A stretch of DNA of 64,000 bases from contig NZ_LFYO02000002.1 of assembly GCF_001182825.2 (NCBI RefSeq), forward strand, positions 124,001-188,000, written 5' to 3'. Below are positions 27,590-38,124 of the stretch, piece after piece. Below the pieces are notes generated by a model that saw only the letters and a program-made list of their open reading frames with translations, had not been told where the DNA came from and made no database searches. The position numbers were made by a program, and so were the translations under genes. Numbering within the stretch: the first letter of the stretch is position 1; each line of letters begins with the position of its first letter. This DNA comes from Streptococcus sp. X13SY08. Its GTDB lineage: Bacteria; Bacillota; Bacilli; Lactobacillales; Streptococcaceae.

Positions 27590-29653
27590 ATGACTGAACA
27601 GAATGCTTTTTACATTACAACGCCGATTTATTATCCATCTGGGAAATTGCACATCGGTAATGCAACAACCACTATTGCTTGTGACGTTTTGGCTCGCTAC
27701 AAACGCCTCATGAATAAGGACGTTTTTTACTTGACTGGTCTCGATGAGCATGGTCAAAAAATCCAAAACAAGGCTGAAGAAGCTGGTATTTCACCGCAGG
27801 CATACGTTGACGGTATGGCGGTTGGCGTTAAAGAACTTTGGAAACTTCTCGATATTTCTTATGACAAATTCATTCGTACGACAGACGATTATCATGAGAC
27901 AGTTGTATCAGAAGTTTTTGAAAAATTGCTAGCGCAGGGCGACATTTATTTAGGGGAGTATTCAGGTTGGTATTCTGTTTCAGACGAGGAATTTTTCACT
28001 GAAAGTCAATTGGCAGAAATTTTCCGCGATGAAGAAGGAAATGTCATTGGTGGTATTGCACCGTCGGGCCACCAAGTTGAATTGGTTTCTGAAGAGTCTT
28101 ATTTCTTCAAACTCAGCAAGTACCAAAAACATCTGGAAGCTTTCTTTAAAGCACATCCGGATTTCATCAGTCCCAATAGCCGCATGAATGAAATGCTCAA
28201 AAACTTCATTGAGCCTGGTTTGGAAGATTTGGCAGTATCACGTACGACCTTCACATGGGGTGTTCCTATCAAGTCTAATCCAAAACACGTGGTTTATGTG
28301 TGGATCGATGCCCTTCTCAACTATGCGACGGCTTTAGGCTATGGACAAGCTGAGCATGCCAACTTTGACAAGTTCTGGTCTGGTCAGACTGAAATCAAGT
28401 CATGGACTGACGAAAATGGTAAAACGTGGGATTTCACGGTGGCATCATCAGTTAACCATATGGTAGCAAAGGATATCTTGCGTTTCCATAGCATTTACTG
28501 GCCAATCATTTTGATGGCACTTGACCTCCCGTTGCCAAACCGTTTAATCGCTCACGGCTGGTTTGTCATGCAAGATGGTAAAATATCTAAGTCTAAAGGG
28601 AATGTAGTCTACCCAGAAATGTTGGTAGAACGTTTCGGGCTTGATCCACTTCGCTATTACCTCATGCGTAGTCTACCGGTTGGTTCAGATGGAACCTTCA
28701 CCCCGGAAGACTATGTAGGCCGTATCAACTATGAACTTGCCAACGATCTTGGAAATCTCCTCAACCGTACGGTTGCTATGATTAACAAATATTTCGGTGG
28801 ACAAATTCCAGACTATAAGGAAAATGTGATGCCATTTGACGCTGATTTGGCAGCTCTTGTCGCAGAAAGTATGACGACTTACCATAAACAGATGGACGCT
28901 GTGGATTATCCGCGTGCTCTTGAAGCAGTCTGGACTATCATTTCTCGTACCAACAAGTACATCGATGAAACAGCACCGTGGGTATTGGCCAAAGAAGATG
29001 GCTATAAGGAGAAATTAGCGGCAGTCATGGCGCACTTGGCCGCTAGTTTGCGAGTGGTGGCTCACCTCATTCAACCATTTATGATGGAGACGTCAAATGC
29101 CATCATGGAACAGCTTGGCTTGGGGGCTAGCTTTGATCTTGTCAACTTGAAACTTTCAGGATTTCCAAGTGGTGTAACAGTTGTTGCCAAAGGAACGCCA
29201 ATATTCCCACGCCTTGATATGGACCAAGAAATTGCCTACATCAAAGCGCAAATGGCTGCTGGCAAACCTGCTCTTGAAAAAGAGTGGAATCCAGAAGAGG
29301 TCGAACTCACATCATCCAAAGAAGAAATTAAGTTTGAAACTTTTGATGCCGTGGAAATCCGCGTTGCTGAAGTCAAAGAAGTATCGAAGGTAGAAGGTTC
29401 TGACAAATTGTTGCGTTTCCGTTTGGACGCAGGTGATGGCGAAGACCGTCAAATCTTATCAGGCATTGCGAAATTCTACCTTAACGAGCAGGAATTGGTG
29501 GGTAAAAAACTCCAAATCGTGGCCAACCTCAAACCACGCAAAATGATGAAAAAATACGTCAGCCAAGGGATGATTTTATCAGCTGAACATGAAGGCAAAC
29601 TCACTGTCTTGACAGTGGATTCATCTGTGCCGAATGGTGCCATTATTGGGTAG
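27590..29653 (+). CDS. metG: Methionyl-tRNA synthetase
   Basis: About 687 residues from ATG 27590 ([23 protein letters not shown]). Class Ia synthetase: HIGH-type motif KLHIGNA, KMSKS-type motif GKISKSKGN, and anticodon-binding domain after that. The C-terminal EMAP-like tRNA-binding domain is [20 protein letters not shown]...[11 protein letters not shown]. The zinc-finger cysteines of some MetRS are absent, as in other Firmicute enzymes of this type. The gene is intact. Confidence 0.96.
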   Translation: MTEQNAFYITTPIYYPSGKLHIGNATTTIACDVLARYKRLMNKDVFYLTGLDEHGQKIQNKAEEAGISPQAYVDGMAVGVKELWKLLDISYDKFIRTTDDYHETVVSEVFEKLLAQGDIYLGEYSGWYSVSDEEFFTESQLAEIFRDEEGNVIGGIAPSGHQVELVSEESYFFKLSKYQKHLEAFFKAHPDFISPNSRMNEMLKNFIEPGLEDLAVSRTTFTWGVPIKSNPKHVVYVWIDALLNYATALGYGQAEHANFDKFWSGQTEIKSWTDENGKTWDFTVASSVNHMVAKDILRFHSIYWPIILMALDLPLPNRLIAHGWFVMQDGKISKSKGNVVYPEMLVERFGLDPLRYYLMRSLPVGSDGTFTPEDYVGRINYELANDLGNLLNRTVAMINKYFGGQIPDYKENVMPFDADLAALVAESMTTYHKQMDAVDYPRALEAVWTIISRTNKYIDETAPWVLAKEDGYKEKLAAVMAHLAASLRVVAHLIQPFMMETSNAIMEQLGLGASFDLVNLKLSGFPSGVTVVAKGTPIFPRLDMDQEIAYIKAQMAAGKPALEKEWNPEEVELTSSKEEIKFETFDAVEIRVAEVKEVSKVEGSDKLLRFRLDAGDGEDRQILSGIAKFYLNEQELVGKKLQIVANLKPRKMMKKYVSQGMILSAEHEGKLTVLTVDSSVPNGAIIG

Positions 29654-29675
29654 CCTGCTGGCATCTAAGCCATCT

Positions 29676-29722
29676 GATATAGAGAAAAAGACAAACGCTG
29701 CGTTTGTCTTTTTCTCTATATC
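29676..29722. terminator. Terminator after metG, 22-bp perfect stem
   Basis: Positions 29676-29697 and 29701-29722 are exact reverse complements around a CTG loop, with the T-rich arm distal. Confidence 0.92.
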
Positions 29723-29845
29723 ATTTTTGATTGCTGGGCATTGTTTTTGGGATTAACTTTCAGTTTGTAGTAAAAGATAGAATTGTATTGTCCTCTTGAC
29801 TTTTCAAAATAATGCCCTGCTCATACCTACTTGGCTGTAATAAAT

Positions 29846-29853
29846 TGCGAATA
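29846..29853 (+). promoter_or_regulatory. ComX (cin) box upstream of coiA
   Basis: TGCGAATA at 29846-29853 matches the competence sigma-factor box TACGAATA at 7 of 8 positions and lies 18 nt before the coiA start. Confidence 0.65.
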
Positions 29854-29871
29854 ATAAGATAGGAGGTGCCT

Positions 29872-30767
29872 ATGTTTGTTGCGAAGAATCGACACGGTCA
29901 GCTGGTCAACGTTTTAGACAGAGAAGTCGAAAAGGGGCAAGATTTTTCATGTCCTTCTTGTCAATCCGCCTTGAGCTTAAAAGAGGGGAAGGTCAAACAA
30001 GCACATTTTGCACACATCTCCTTGAAAGATTGCCATTTTCAGTGGGAGAATGAATCCAGACAGCATCTAAGCCTCAGATTGAGCAGGTGGTGGATATATT
30101 AGTGGAGGAAACGTTGGCGCTGGAAGTTCAATGCTCGTCTCTATCCATTTCACGTTTGCAAGAGCGAACAAAAGACTATCGTCAGGCTGGTTTTCAAGTT
30201 CTCTGGCTCTTGGGAAAATCGCTCTGGCTCAAAGATCATGTGACAGCTCTTCAAAAACAATTTCTGTCCTTTAGTCAAAATGTGGGCTTCTTTTTATGGG
30301 AATTGGATAATGAGAAGAAAGAACTGCGTTTGCGTTACATGATACATGAGGATTGGCGCGGGAAAGTCTACTATCTGACCAGAACTTTTCTCTTTGGGCA
30401 GGGGAATTTGCTGACGATTTTGCGGGTACCCTATGGCAAGCAGTCGTTATCAAGCTTTGAAGTCAAAATGGACAATCAGCTCTGCCATTTCATCAGAAAA
30501 CAGCTCGACTATCAAGTGCCCAAGTGGATGAAAATTCAGGAGCAAGCCTATGAGCAGGGGGAGAATTTATTGACTAAGTCGGTGGATGATTTTTATCCCC
30601 AAATTCGTCCCATTCAATCGCAAGAGGGATTTGCTCAAATTGAGCAGGATTTAAGTCTATATTATAGCTATTTTTTTGATTTCTATCAAACGATTTCTGG
30701 CCGCCATGTGCAAAAACTCTATCCTCCAGCCTATTATGGACAAGCTATTTTAAAAAGAGTACAATAA
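29872..30767 (+). pseudogene. coiA: Competence protein CoiA, frameshifted
   Basis: Late competence protein needed for natural transformation, with a nuclease-like domain. Start MFVAKNRHGQLVNVLDREVE, a CxxC zinc motif (FSCPSCQSAL), HFAHISLKDCHFQWENESRQH and, in a second frame, IEQVVDILVEETLALEVQCS, where LALEVQ is the nuclease-like core. The family has ~25-30 residues between HLSL and the IEQV part, so a block is missing near 30075. The GGAGG at 29862 supports the ATG at 29872. Confidence 0.85.
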
Positions 30768-30799
30768 AAAAATAGAAGTACGTAAGGAGGAAGTAAGGG

Positions 30800-31527
30800 A
30801 TGAAGAAATTATTTCCAATCTTCTTAGTTAGTGTTTGATTGACTGCTTGTGGACAGGTTAAGCGGCAAGACTTAGCCTCTTCAAGTAGCCCGACTCAGAA
30901 ATCTGCGACCAATGAATCAAAGGCACCATTTAGTAGTCAAACGATCATCAGTAACCAATTTGAAGTGGCGCCAGAAATCCGTGAGCGAACATTCGCCCTT
31001 TTATCACGCGACCATAGTTCAGAAGTGATAAAATCTGGTCAAGACACGGATAGTGGTGGATTTGTAGTGGTTTATAAAGACGGTACCACTTTCATGAAGC
31101 AGGATAAAAACACTATGCTCTTCTACAATTCGGGGCTGACGATTAAATATCTTCCTCAGAAAAATCTCTATACGATTACGCTAGGACACAATGAGAATGG
31201 TAAGGATCGAGATGAAGTGGATTACCAAGATCAAGGAAATCAGCACCCAACTGGTGCGGGTCAGTCTGTCAAATATTGGTCCGATGGTGGCTTGGAAGTT
31301 GATTTTGAGGATGGATACCATCTTCGTTTGAACAATAGCGGAGACTTTACCATTCGTCACCGTAAAACAGAAGTTAAGGGATCTATCCAAAATCTTGCTG
31401 AGGCTGCGCTAGTTGAAGAAGTGCTGGCAGATCACGGAATTGATGGAGTAAATGGGTACAAATCTTGATTGATCAAGCTATGGCTGAAGCTGAAAGCGCC
31501 TTTTTAGAACATTCTAAAATAGGATAA
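30800..31527 (+). pseudogene. Streptococcal lipoprotein of unknown function, disrupted
   Basis: Starts MKKLFPIFLVSV, then an in-frame TGA at 30836-30838 falls within the lipobox where a Leu is expected (V-stop-LTACGQ). The rest, ~210 residues, is a Ser/Thr/Gln-rich linker and a domain with YKDGTTFMKQDKN and GQSVKYWSDGGLEVDFEDGY. Near 31463 a second frame change separates GVNGYK from the natural end (LIDQAMAEAESAFLEH). The strong AAGGAGG at 30784 shows where translation starts. Function unknown. Confidence 0.7.
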
Positions 31528-31597
31528 AAGGCCTGATTTCACTAGAAAGTCAGATACCTTTATGTTAAAATGAGTAGATAAGAACGGAGGATTTACT

Positions 31598-33400
31598 ATG
31601 ACGAAACAACGCTATGAAATTGATGAAAAATACCATTGGGATTTAACGACGATTTTTGCGACGGATGAATTATGGGAAGAAGAATTGGCTGCCCTTCATG
31701 CTGAAGTAGAAAAAGCTAAAGGTTTTGCGGGACATTTGCTGGATTCTGCTAAAACTTTCTTAGAGACCAGCGAAGCACAATTGGCTATTTCACGTCGTTT
31801 GGAGAAATTGTATGTCTATGCATCCATGAAAAACGACCAAGATACGCGTGAAGGAAAATATCAGGAATTCCAAGCCAAGGCTTTGGGACTTTACTCAGCC
31901 TATTCACAAGTATTTTCTTTCTATGAGCCAGAATTTTTAGCTATTACAGAAGAAAAATTGGCGGAATTTTATGAGGCAGAACCAACTCTCAAACAATATG
32001 CACACCAATTAGAAAAACTCTTGTCACAAAAAGACCACGTCTTGTCACAAGAAGTAGAAGAAGTGTTGGCTGCTACTAGCGAGATTTTTGATGCACCATC
32101 TGAAACTTTCTCTGTCCTTGATAATGCCAGCATTTCTTTCCCAGAAGTAGCAGACGAAGATGGTCATTTGGTGCCATTGAGCCATGGAAACTACATTTCT
32201 TTCATGGAATCAAGTGATCGTGATGTTCGTCAGGAAGCCTATGAAGCTATGTATGGTACTTATGAGCAATTCCAGCATACCTATGCAAAAACCTTGCAAT
32301 CAAACGTTAAAGTCAACAACTTGAAAGCACGTTTACGCAAATATGGAAGTGCGCGTCAAGCGGCTCTTTCTAGCAATTTCATTCCAGAATCTGTTTACGA
32401 TACCTTGGTGGCTGCGGTCAATAAGCACTTGCCACTCTTGCATCGTTACATCAAACTTCGTAAGGAATTGCTAGGCATTGATGATCTCAAAATGTACGAC
32501 ATGTACACACCACTTTCAGACACGGATTACAAATTTAGTTATGAAGACGGCTTGAAAAAAGCAGCAGAAACCTTGACCATTTTCGGCAAGGAATACTCTG
32601 ATCAAGTAGAGCGCGCCTTTGCAGACCGTTGGATTGATGTCCATGAAAATGAAGGGAAGCGCTCAGGTGCCTACTCAGGTGGTGCTTATGATACCCATGC
32701 TTTCATGCTCCTAAACTGGCAAGATACCTTGGATAATCTCTACACTTTGATTCACGAGACAGGACACTCGCTTCATTCCATGTTCACCCGTCAAAATCAG
32801 CCTTATGTTTACGGACATTATTCTATCTTCCTTGCGGAAATTGCTTCTACAACCAATGAAAATCTGTTGACGGAAAAACTTTTGTCAGAAGTCACAGACG
32901 ACAAAACACGCTTTGCTATTCTCAACCATTACTTGGATGGCTTCCGTGGAACGGTCTTCCGTCAAACACAATTTGCTGAATTTGAACAAGCCATCTATAA
33001 GGCTGACCAAGGAGGTCAAGTATTGACGGCTGATTTCTTGAGCAACTTATATGCAGAAATCAACGAGAAATACTATGGTTTATCTGCGGAAGAAAATCCA
33101 CAAATCCAATACGAATGGGCACGCATTCCTCATTTTTACTATAATTTCTACGTTTATCAGTACGCAACAGGTTTTGCTGCAGCCTCTGCCTTGGCGGATA
33201 AGATTGTTAATGGCACACCAGAAGACAAGGAAAATTACCTCAACTATCTTAAAGCTGGTAATTCAGACTATCCACTCAATGTCATCAAAAAAGCAGGTGT
33301 GGATATGACCCAAGAAGACTATCTCAACGATGCCTTCAAAGTTTTTGAAAAACGCTTGAGCGAGTTGGAAGAATTAGTCGCAAAAGGCGCACATAAATAA
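31598..33400 (+). CDS. pepF: Oligoendopeptidase F
   Basis: 600 residues, intact. M3-family zinc metallopeptidase that hydrolyses oligopeptides in the cytoplasm. The metal site is [13 protein letters not shown] (HExxH) with the downstream Glu in [12 protein letters not shown]. The ribosome-binding site is CGGAGG before ATG 31598. In streptococci pepF often lies next to coiA, as here. Confidence 0.95.
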   Translation: MTKQRYEIDEKYHWDLTTIFATDELWEEELAALHAEVEKAKGFAGHLLDSAKTFLETSEAQLAISRRLEKLYVYASMKNDQDTREGKYQEFQAKALGLYSAYSQVFSFYEPEFLAITEEKLAEFYEAEPTLKQYAHQLEKLLSQKDHVLSQEVEEVLAATSEIFDAPSETFSVLDNASISFPEVADEDGHLVPLSHGNYISFMESSDRDVRQEAYEAMYGTYEQFQHTYAKTLQSNVKVNNLKARLRKYGSARQAALSSNFIPESVYDTLVAAVNKHLPLLHRYIKLRKELLGIDDLKMYDMYTPLSDTDYKFSYEDGLKKAAETLTIFGKEYSDQVERAFADRWIDVHENEGKRSGAYSGGAYDTHAFMLLNWQDTLDNLYTLIHETGHSLHSMFTRQNQPYVYGHYSIFLAEIASTTNENLLTEKLLSEVTDDKTRFAILNHYLDGFRGTVFRQTQFAEFEQAIYKADQGGQVLTADFLSNLYAEINEKYYGLSAEENPQIQYEWARIPHFYYNFYVYQYATGFAAASALADKIVNGTPEDKENYLNYLKAGNSDYPLNVIKKAGVDMTQEDYLNDAFKVFEKRLSELEELVAKGAHK

Positions 33401-33576
33401 GGGAGTGGGACAAAAATCGATGATCTTGAAAAAATCCGATTTTGTTGTCCGACCCCCGCACAGTTGACTGGGCTCTAATAGGCTGATTTATCAGCCTATT
33501 AGAGCCCAGTCAACCACTGCGACTTTCAAACTGAACACATCAAGAGAGTCTGGAAAGTATTTTTGTCCCAGACTCT
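33401..33576. repeat. Palindromic intergenic repeat (MITE-like)
   Basis: Outer inverted ends GAGTGGGACAAAAAT (from 33403) and ATTTTTGTCCCAGACTC (33559-33575) enclose a perfect 25-bp palindrome with a TT loop (33463-33487 and 33490-33514). The gggac-aaaaat ends resemble repeats scattered between genes in streptococcal genomes. It starts one base after the pepF stop codon and could also end pepF transcription. Confidence 0.65.
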
Positions 33577-33593
33577 TTTCATCAGGAGATATT

Positions 33594-34737
33594 ATGGAAA
33601 TAGATATTCGGACCATCACCCTAGAAGACCAAGAAGCAGTACTAGCTATGAATCAGCTCTTAGTAGCTGAAAAAGAGACAAGGAATTCTTTCATTGAGAC
33701 AGAACCTATTCAAGATTTTCCAGCTTTTTATGAAAAAACAAAGGCTTGGAAACGAAGACGAATAATCCTGATTGGTCAACGGTAACTTCTTATTATGCCT
33801 TCGTTGATGGACAAGTTGCAGGAAAAATTTCCTGCGATGGGAGCTGGAAAAGGGAACTTTATCTCAAATCGGTGGGCATATTGGCTATGTAACTTCACCA
33901 AATTTTCGTCGTAAAGGCATCATGAAAAAGCTATTAGCATTCGCTTTTGATCGCTATCGTAAGCGCGGAATTGAGTACCTATTTATCACCGCTCTAGCAG
34001 ACAATGTTCCAAGTCGTCGTACCATTGAGTCTGTTGGTGGCATTTTGCAGGACATCATTGACATAGAAGACGGCATGCAATTGACTCGCTATTGGATAGA
34101 TATCCATCAAGAAACCCGACCAACTTTTGTCTGGGACTTAGATGGCACTCTGATTGATTCTTACCCTGCCATTTTGCGTTCCTTGGAACTCACTTATCAA
34201 ACTTTTGGTTGGGAATATGATGCAAGAGTCGTTTATGAATATATTATGAATGCTTCTGTTGGACGATTATTAGGAGAAATGGCAGAGCGTTACCAGTTGG
34301 ATTTTCAAGAAATCAAGCAATTTTATTCAGCTGATTTAAAGACCAGAGATCAGGAATTAGGTCTATTTGAGGATAGCTTAGCCCTCTTAGAGTGGACCAA
34401 AGAAAAAGGCATTGCTAACTTTATCTATACTCATAAGGGTGACAATACAGAGCGTGTCCTCAAGATGCTGTGGATTGATGCCTATTTCACAGAAAGTCTC
34501 CATAGTCAGTCGGGGTTTGCCAGAAAACCCGATGCAGAAGCCATGGACTACTTGGTGGAAAAATACAACCTGAATCTACAAGATACCTACTATATTGGTG
34601 ACCGCAAGTTGGATATGGATTTTGCTATCAACAGCCATGTACAAAGTATCAGCCTCAGCCAGCCTGATGGTCCTCATAATTTCTTCATCCAATCTTTGTC
34701 TGCTCTACCAAAATTAGCTATTTTTTCTCATTTATAA
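33594..34737 (+). pseudogene. GNAT acetyltransferase joined to a HAD hydrolase, frameshifted
   Basis: N-terminal GNAT part: MEIDIRTITLEDQEAVLAMN, then two single-base frame changes (~33757 and ~33835), then HIGYVTSPNFRRKGIMKKLL as the acetyl-CoA loop, ending at LTRYWIDI (~34105). Without a stop codon, start codon or ribosome-binding site it continues into a HAD hydrolase with motif I FVWDLDGTLIDSY, motif II IYTHKG and motif III/IV IGDRKLDMDFA, like phosphoglycolate-type phosphatases. The absence of any initiation signal for the second domain means either a real two-domain protein or loss of the short gene boundary. Confidence 0.7.
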
Positions 34738-34744
34738 AAAACGA

Positions 34745-34776
34745 AAATCCAGCATCCGATGAAGGTGCTGGATTTA
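34745..34776. terminator. Bidirectional terminator
   Basis: AAATCCAGCA (34745-34754) and TGCTGGATTT (34766-34775), between the HAD gene and convergent niaX. Confidence 0.85.
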
Positions 34777-34778
34777 TG

Positions 34779-35324
34779 CTATTTTTTGAACGAAAAATCA
34801 ATACCAATTCTATTTTTGAGAATTTTCCAGAGATAGTAGGCAAAGTAAAAGTCAATGATCCCATGGACCAATGAACCAAATCCAACCAATAGCAAAAGAG
34901 ACCAAACATAATTGGGATTTGGATTTTCAGAGATCGTCAGACCATACACTACAGCAAACTCAGAAAGTCCATGTAAAAGATTGAGGAGGAAAGCCGACAG
35001 GAACGTTAAAGAAGGTTTTTCTAATAGTTTAGGATATTTTTGAAAGGCGTAGGCACCGACGATTGCAAAGACTAGGTGTGAAAGTGCTCGCAGAACAATA
35101 ATCATGGGAAAACCGGCCATGAAAAAACCGAGTGCTGTTCCCAATGCTACCAGTACCGCAACGGGAAGGGAGAGAAAGAGGGCTATAAATAGCGGGACAT
35201 GACTGCTTAAAGTGAAAGAGGCTGGTCCAATAATGATCTTAAGTGGCATAACCATTGGAATTAAAATACCAAATGCAACCAATATAGCGGCGAAAGCGAG
35301 TGATTTTGTTTGTCTTTTTTTCAT
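34779..35324 (-). CDS. niaX: Predicted niacin transporter NiaX (ECF S component)
   Basis: 181 residues, five to six hydrophobic helices, compact S-component architecture with an N-terminal KSLAFAAILVAFGILIPMV segment. It takes up niacin using the shared ECF ATPase module. Context is decisive: it lies downstream of niaR on the same strand, with an 18-bp inverted repeat upstream of its start. Confidence 0.82.
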   Translation of the reverse strand: MKKRQTKSLAFAAILVAFGILIPMVMPLKIIIGPASFTLSSHVPLFIALFLSLPVAVLVALGTALGFFMAGFPMIIVLRALSHLVFAIVGAYAFQKYPKLLEKPSLTFLSAFLLNLLHGLSEFAVVYGLTISENPNPNYVWSLLLLVGFGSLVHGIIDFYFAYYLWKILKNRIGIDFSFKK

Positions 35325-35362
35325 TGTAGTAGATTCTCCTTTTACTGAAATCTATTGTAAAG

Positions 35363-35400
35363 AAAAACCTTACATGTGTCAAGACACATGTAAGGTTTTT
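35363..35400 (-). promoter_or_regulatory. 18-bp inverted repeat, NiaR operator and/or niaR terminator
   Basis: Arms 35363-35380 and 35383-35400 are exact complements around AA; the core is ACATGTGTC/GACACATGT with T tails. Its place between niaR and niaX suits both a repressor site and a terminator. Confidence 0.65.
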
Positions 35401-35415
35401 GGAGAAATAGTTTGA

Positions 35416-35937
35416 TCAGTCTTCACTCCACAACAGTTTTGCAGCAGAAAGGCTTTTCTTGATTTGTTCAAATTCATCTTTGGAAGTACAGGCAATCGTG
35501 TGAATATGAATTCCCTGAGTCAAGCTAGAGAGTAGAGTAGCATTCGCATTTCTTACTTGTTTTATAAAGTTATGGACATCTTCACTTGTCTGAATATTGA
35601 GAGCAGCTGTCAGCATTCCGTAGATGGGATGTTCTACTTGAACATCTAAAATGATGCCACCTTGATTCACGATGAGCAACATCTCTTTTTCTGTATCTTG
35701 TGATTTATGACAGCAGACAATTTTTCCTAAAAATGCATGTGCATGATGAGGTGAAGACAAAAGGTAACCCCTATGCGTAGAGAGAATCTCATGATTTTCT
35801 GCTCGTAAAAGAGCGATATCACCTACAATAATCTGCCGACTCACGGATAATTGCTTGGCCAAATAACTCGCTGACATCGGATGACTTGCTTTTGTTAAAT
35901 ACTCAATAATCTGCTGGCGTCGTTCTATTGCTTTCAT
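35416..35937 (-). CDS. niaR: Niacin-responsive transcriptional repressor NiaR
   Basis: 173 residues. An N-terminal winged HTH (RRQQIIEYLTKASHPMSASYLA...SVSRQIIVGDIALLRAEN) and a C-terminal 3H domain, named for its conserved His residues; HIHTIACTS near the end fits. It represses niacin-salvage genes when nicotinic acid is plentiful. It is followed by niaX, its expected target. Confidence 0.9.
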   Translation of the reverse strand: MKAIERRQQIIEYLTKASHPMSASYLAKQLSVSRQIIVGDIALLRAENHEILSTHRGYLLSSPHHAHAFLGKIVCCHKSQDTEKEMLLIVNQGGIILDVQVEHPIYGMLTAALNIQTSEDVHNFIKQVRNANATLLSSLTQGIHIHTIACTSKDEFEQIKKSLSAAKLLWSED

Positions 35938-36009
35938 AGGACCTCCTTGTCTTTGTTTCCATCATACCATAAATGGACATTTTCGTCGCTAGATTTCAAA
36001 ATAAAAACT

Positions 36010-36038
36010 TTGAAAAAGCTAGTTAAACACGCTATAAT
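36010..36038 (+). promoter_or_regulatory. Strong promoter abutting the O-methyltransferase start
   Basis: TTGAAA (36010-36015), 17-nt spacer, TATAAT (36033-36038). The predicted start point, 7 nt on, coincides with the ATG at 36046, leaving GGAGG outside the transcript. Confidence 0.65.
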
Positions 36039-36045
36039 AGGAGGC

Positions 36046-36765
36046 ATGGTTGAATCATATTCCAAAAACGCAAACCACAATATGCGCCGTCCTGTTGTCA
36101 AGGAAGAGATTGTGGATTTTATGCGGACACGTCAGGCGCAAAATATAGGGTTCTTGAAAGAGTTAGAAGACTTTGCACGTAAGGAAAATATTCCCATTAT
36201 TCAGCATGAAGTCGTGGCTTATTTCCGCTTGCTCCTGCAGACTTTGCAGCCTCATCATATCTTGGAAATTGGGACTGCTATTGGCTTTTCAGCTCTCTTG
36301 ATGGCAGAAAATAGCCCTCATTCGAAGATTACGACGATTGACCGCAATGAGGAAATGTTGTCATTTGCCAGAGAAAATCTTGCAAAATATGATAGCCGCA
36401 AGCAAATTGAGCTTCTGGAAGGTGATGCTCTTGATCTCTTACCAACTTTGTCTGACAATACCTATGATTTTGTCTTTATGGATTCTGCTAAGTCTAAATA
36501 CATTGTTTTCTTGCCTGAAATCCTCAAAAAATTACAGGTCGGAGGCGTGATTGTATTGGATGATATTTTCCAAGGTGGTGATGTGTCGCGTGATATTATG
36601 GACGTGCGCCGTGGTCAGAGGACGATTTATCGTGGTTTGCAGCGTCTGTTTGATGCAACTTTGGACAATCCAGATTTGACCGCTAGCCTCCTGCCATTCA
36701 GTGATGGATTACTCATGCTCCGTAAAAATGTGGAAAATGTTACCCTAGAAATTGCAGAAAATTAA
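36046..36765 (+). CDS. SAM-dependent O-methyltransferase (TrmR-like)
   Basis: 239 residues, class I methyltransferase. The SAM site is ILEIGTAIGFSALLMAE, the acidic loop TTIDRNEEMLSFAREN, and FVFMDSAKSKYIVFLPEIL matches the metal-dependent O-methyltransferase family that includes TrmR/YrrM (tRNA wobble uridine modification). The gene lies directly upstream of prsA, as in other streptococci. Confidence 0.85.
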   Translation: MVESYSKNANHNMRRPVVKEEIVDFMRTRQAQNIGFLKELEDFARKENIPIIQHEVVAYFRLLLQTLQPHHILEIGTAIGFSALLMAENSPHSKITTIDRNEEMLSFARENLAKYDSRKQIELLEGDALDLLPTLSDNTYDFVFMDSAKSKYIVFLPEILKKLQVGGVIVLDDIFQGGDVSRDIMDVRRGQRTIYRGLQRLFDATLDNPDLTASLLPFSDGLLMLRKNVENVTLEIAEN

Positions 36766-36783
36766 GCTAAGTTTAAGATTGTG

Positions 36784-36792
36784 TGTTATAAT
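36784..36792 (+). promoter_or_regulatory. Extended -10 promoter of prsA
   Basis: TGTTATAAT at 36784-36792, 37 nt before the prsA ATG. Confidence 0.65.
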
Positions 36793-36829
36793 GATAGGGT
36801 TAATTAAAAAAGGAGTTCATTCAAATTCT

Positions 36830-37825
36830 ATGAAAACTAAAAAAATCCTTGCAGGAGCTGTGACGCTTCTTGCTGCTGTTACACTTGCTGCTTGTTCATC
36901 AAATAGCAAGGACATCATCACCATGAAAGGTGCAACGATTACAGAGTCAGAATTCTACAATCGTGTCAAAACCAATACTTCAGCTCAACAAGTCTTGCTT
37001 GAAATGGTCATTTCAGAAGTATTTGAAGATAAATATGGTGACAAAGTCACTGATAAAGATGTTGACGATGCTTACAATAAAACGGCTAAGCAATATGGCA
37101 ATTCATTTGATGCAGCTCTTACATCAGCAGGTTTGACAACAGAAACTTACCGTGCTCAAATTCGCAACAACAAATTAGTGGAATATGCTGTTCGAAAAGC
37201 AGCTGAAAAAGAGTTGACGGATGAAAATTACAAAGCTGCTTATGATGCTTACACTCCTGAAGTAAAAGCACGCATTATTAAATTAGAAGATGAAGCGAAA
37301 GCGAAAGAAGTATTAGCTCAAGCTCAAGCAGAAGGTGCAGATTTTGCAGCTCTTGCCAAAGAAAATTCAAAAGATGCAGATACAGCTGAAAAAGGCGGCG
37401 AAATCACCTTTGATTCTACGTCAACAAAGGTTGCTAAAGAATTACAAACAGCCATCTTTGCCTTGGATGCAGGTCAAGTGGGTGCAACAGTTGTACCTGT
37501 TGTAGACATGACAACTTACCAAACAGCTTATTATGTTGTGAAATTAGAGTCTAAGACTGAAAAATCAGCTAAATGGGAAGATTACAAAGATACTTTGAAA
37601 AAATCCATTTTGACTTCAAAAGAAAAAGATTCTACATTTATTTCATCAGTTGTATCAAAAGCGCTAAAAGAGGCGAATGTGAAAGTGAAAGACGATGCCT
37701 TCCAAAGCATTCTTTCACAATACATCTCAAGTGAAAACTCTTCAAGTTCCTCTGATGTAGCTTCATCAACTGATGCCTCTTCTACAGAAGCTTCTACGAT
37801 TGAAGAATCTTCAAAAGCTGAATAA
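36830..37825 (+). CDS. prsA: Foldase lipoprotein PrsA (peptidyl-prolyl isomerase)
   Basis: 331 residues from ATG 36830. Lipobox VTLAACSS, so it is anchored outside the membrane. A parvulin-type PPIase domain occupies roughly residues 140-235 (KARIIKLEDEAKAKEVLAQA, ADFAALAKENSKDADTAEKGG). The SurA-like N-terminal chaperone lobe comes before it and a Ser-rich tail ends the protein. It assists folding of exported proteins. The gene is intact. Confidence 0.93.
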   Translation: MKTKKILAGAVTLLAAVTLAACSSNSKDIITMKGATITESEFYNRVKTNTSAQQVLLEMVISEVFEDKYGDKVTDKDVDDAYNKTAKQYGNSFDAALTSAGLTTETYRAQIRNNKLVEYAVRKAAEKELTDENYKAAYDAYTPEVKARIIKLEDEAKAKEVLAQAQAEGADFAALAKENSKDADTAEKGGEITFDSTSTKVAKELQTAIFALDAGQVGATVVPVVDMTTYQTAYYVVKLESKTEKSAKWEDYKDTLKKSILTSKEKDSTFISSVVSKALKEANVKVKDDAFQSILSQYISSENSSSSSDVASSTDASSTEASTIEESSKAE

Positions 37826-37834
37826 TCCTGAGAA

Positions 37835-37995
37835 TGGATAAGGTCTTGTTCCTCAGAAAATTGGCGGTCGATGCGAGCCATGAACAATTCTTATCTTGCT
37901 ACTCAAAGGATACAATTACATAAAAAATGAGAATGACAAAGTCATTGAATGAAGGTGGTACCGCGGTTGCATGTCGCCCTTCGTTTGGTGGTTTT
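37835..37995 (+). promoter_or_regulatory. T-box leader upstream of alaS
   Basis: GAAGGTGGTACCGCG at 37951-37965 is the T-box signature. The TGGT bulge pairs with the ACCA end of uncharged tRNA, consistent with the adenine discriminator of tRNA-Ala. GATAAG (~37836) and CTTATC (~37889) could close the base of Stem I, and a GCT at 37898-37900 is a candidate alanine specifier, but I cannot fix the specifier loop. A GAAGG...CCCTTC pairing forms the antiterminator. Uncharged tRNA-Ala is expected to promote read-through. Confidence 0.85.
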
Positions 37996-38124
37996 GTTGT
38001 TTTTTGATTTGTGACAAATCACCCCAGCTGAGATTTTTATAGAGAACTATGAAAGAAAAACTTGGGTTAGTTCATTGGATCCGCCCCAACAAAAAACTGA
38101 AAGGAAAGGGTACCGAGTTTACTT

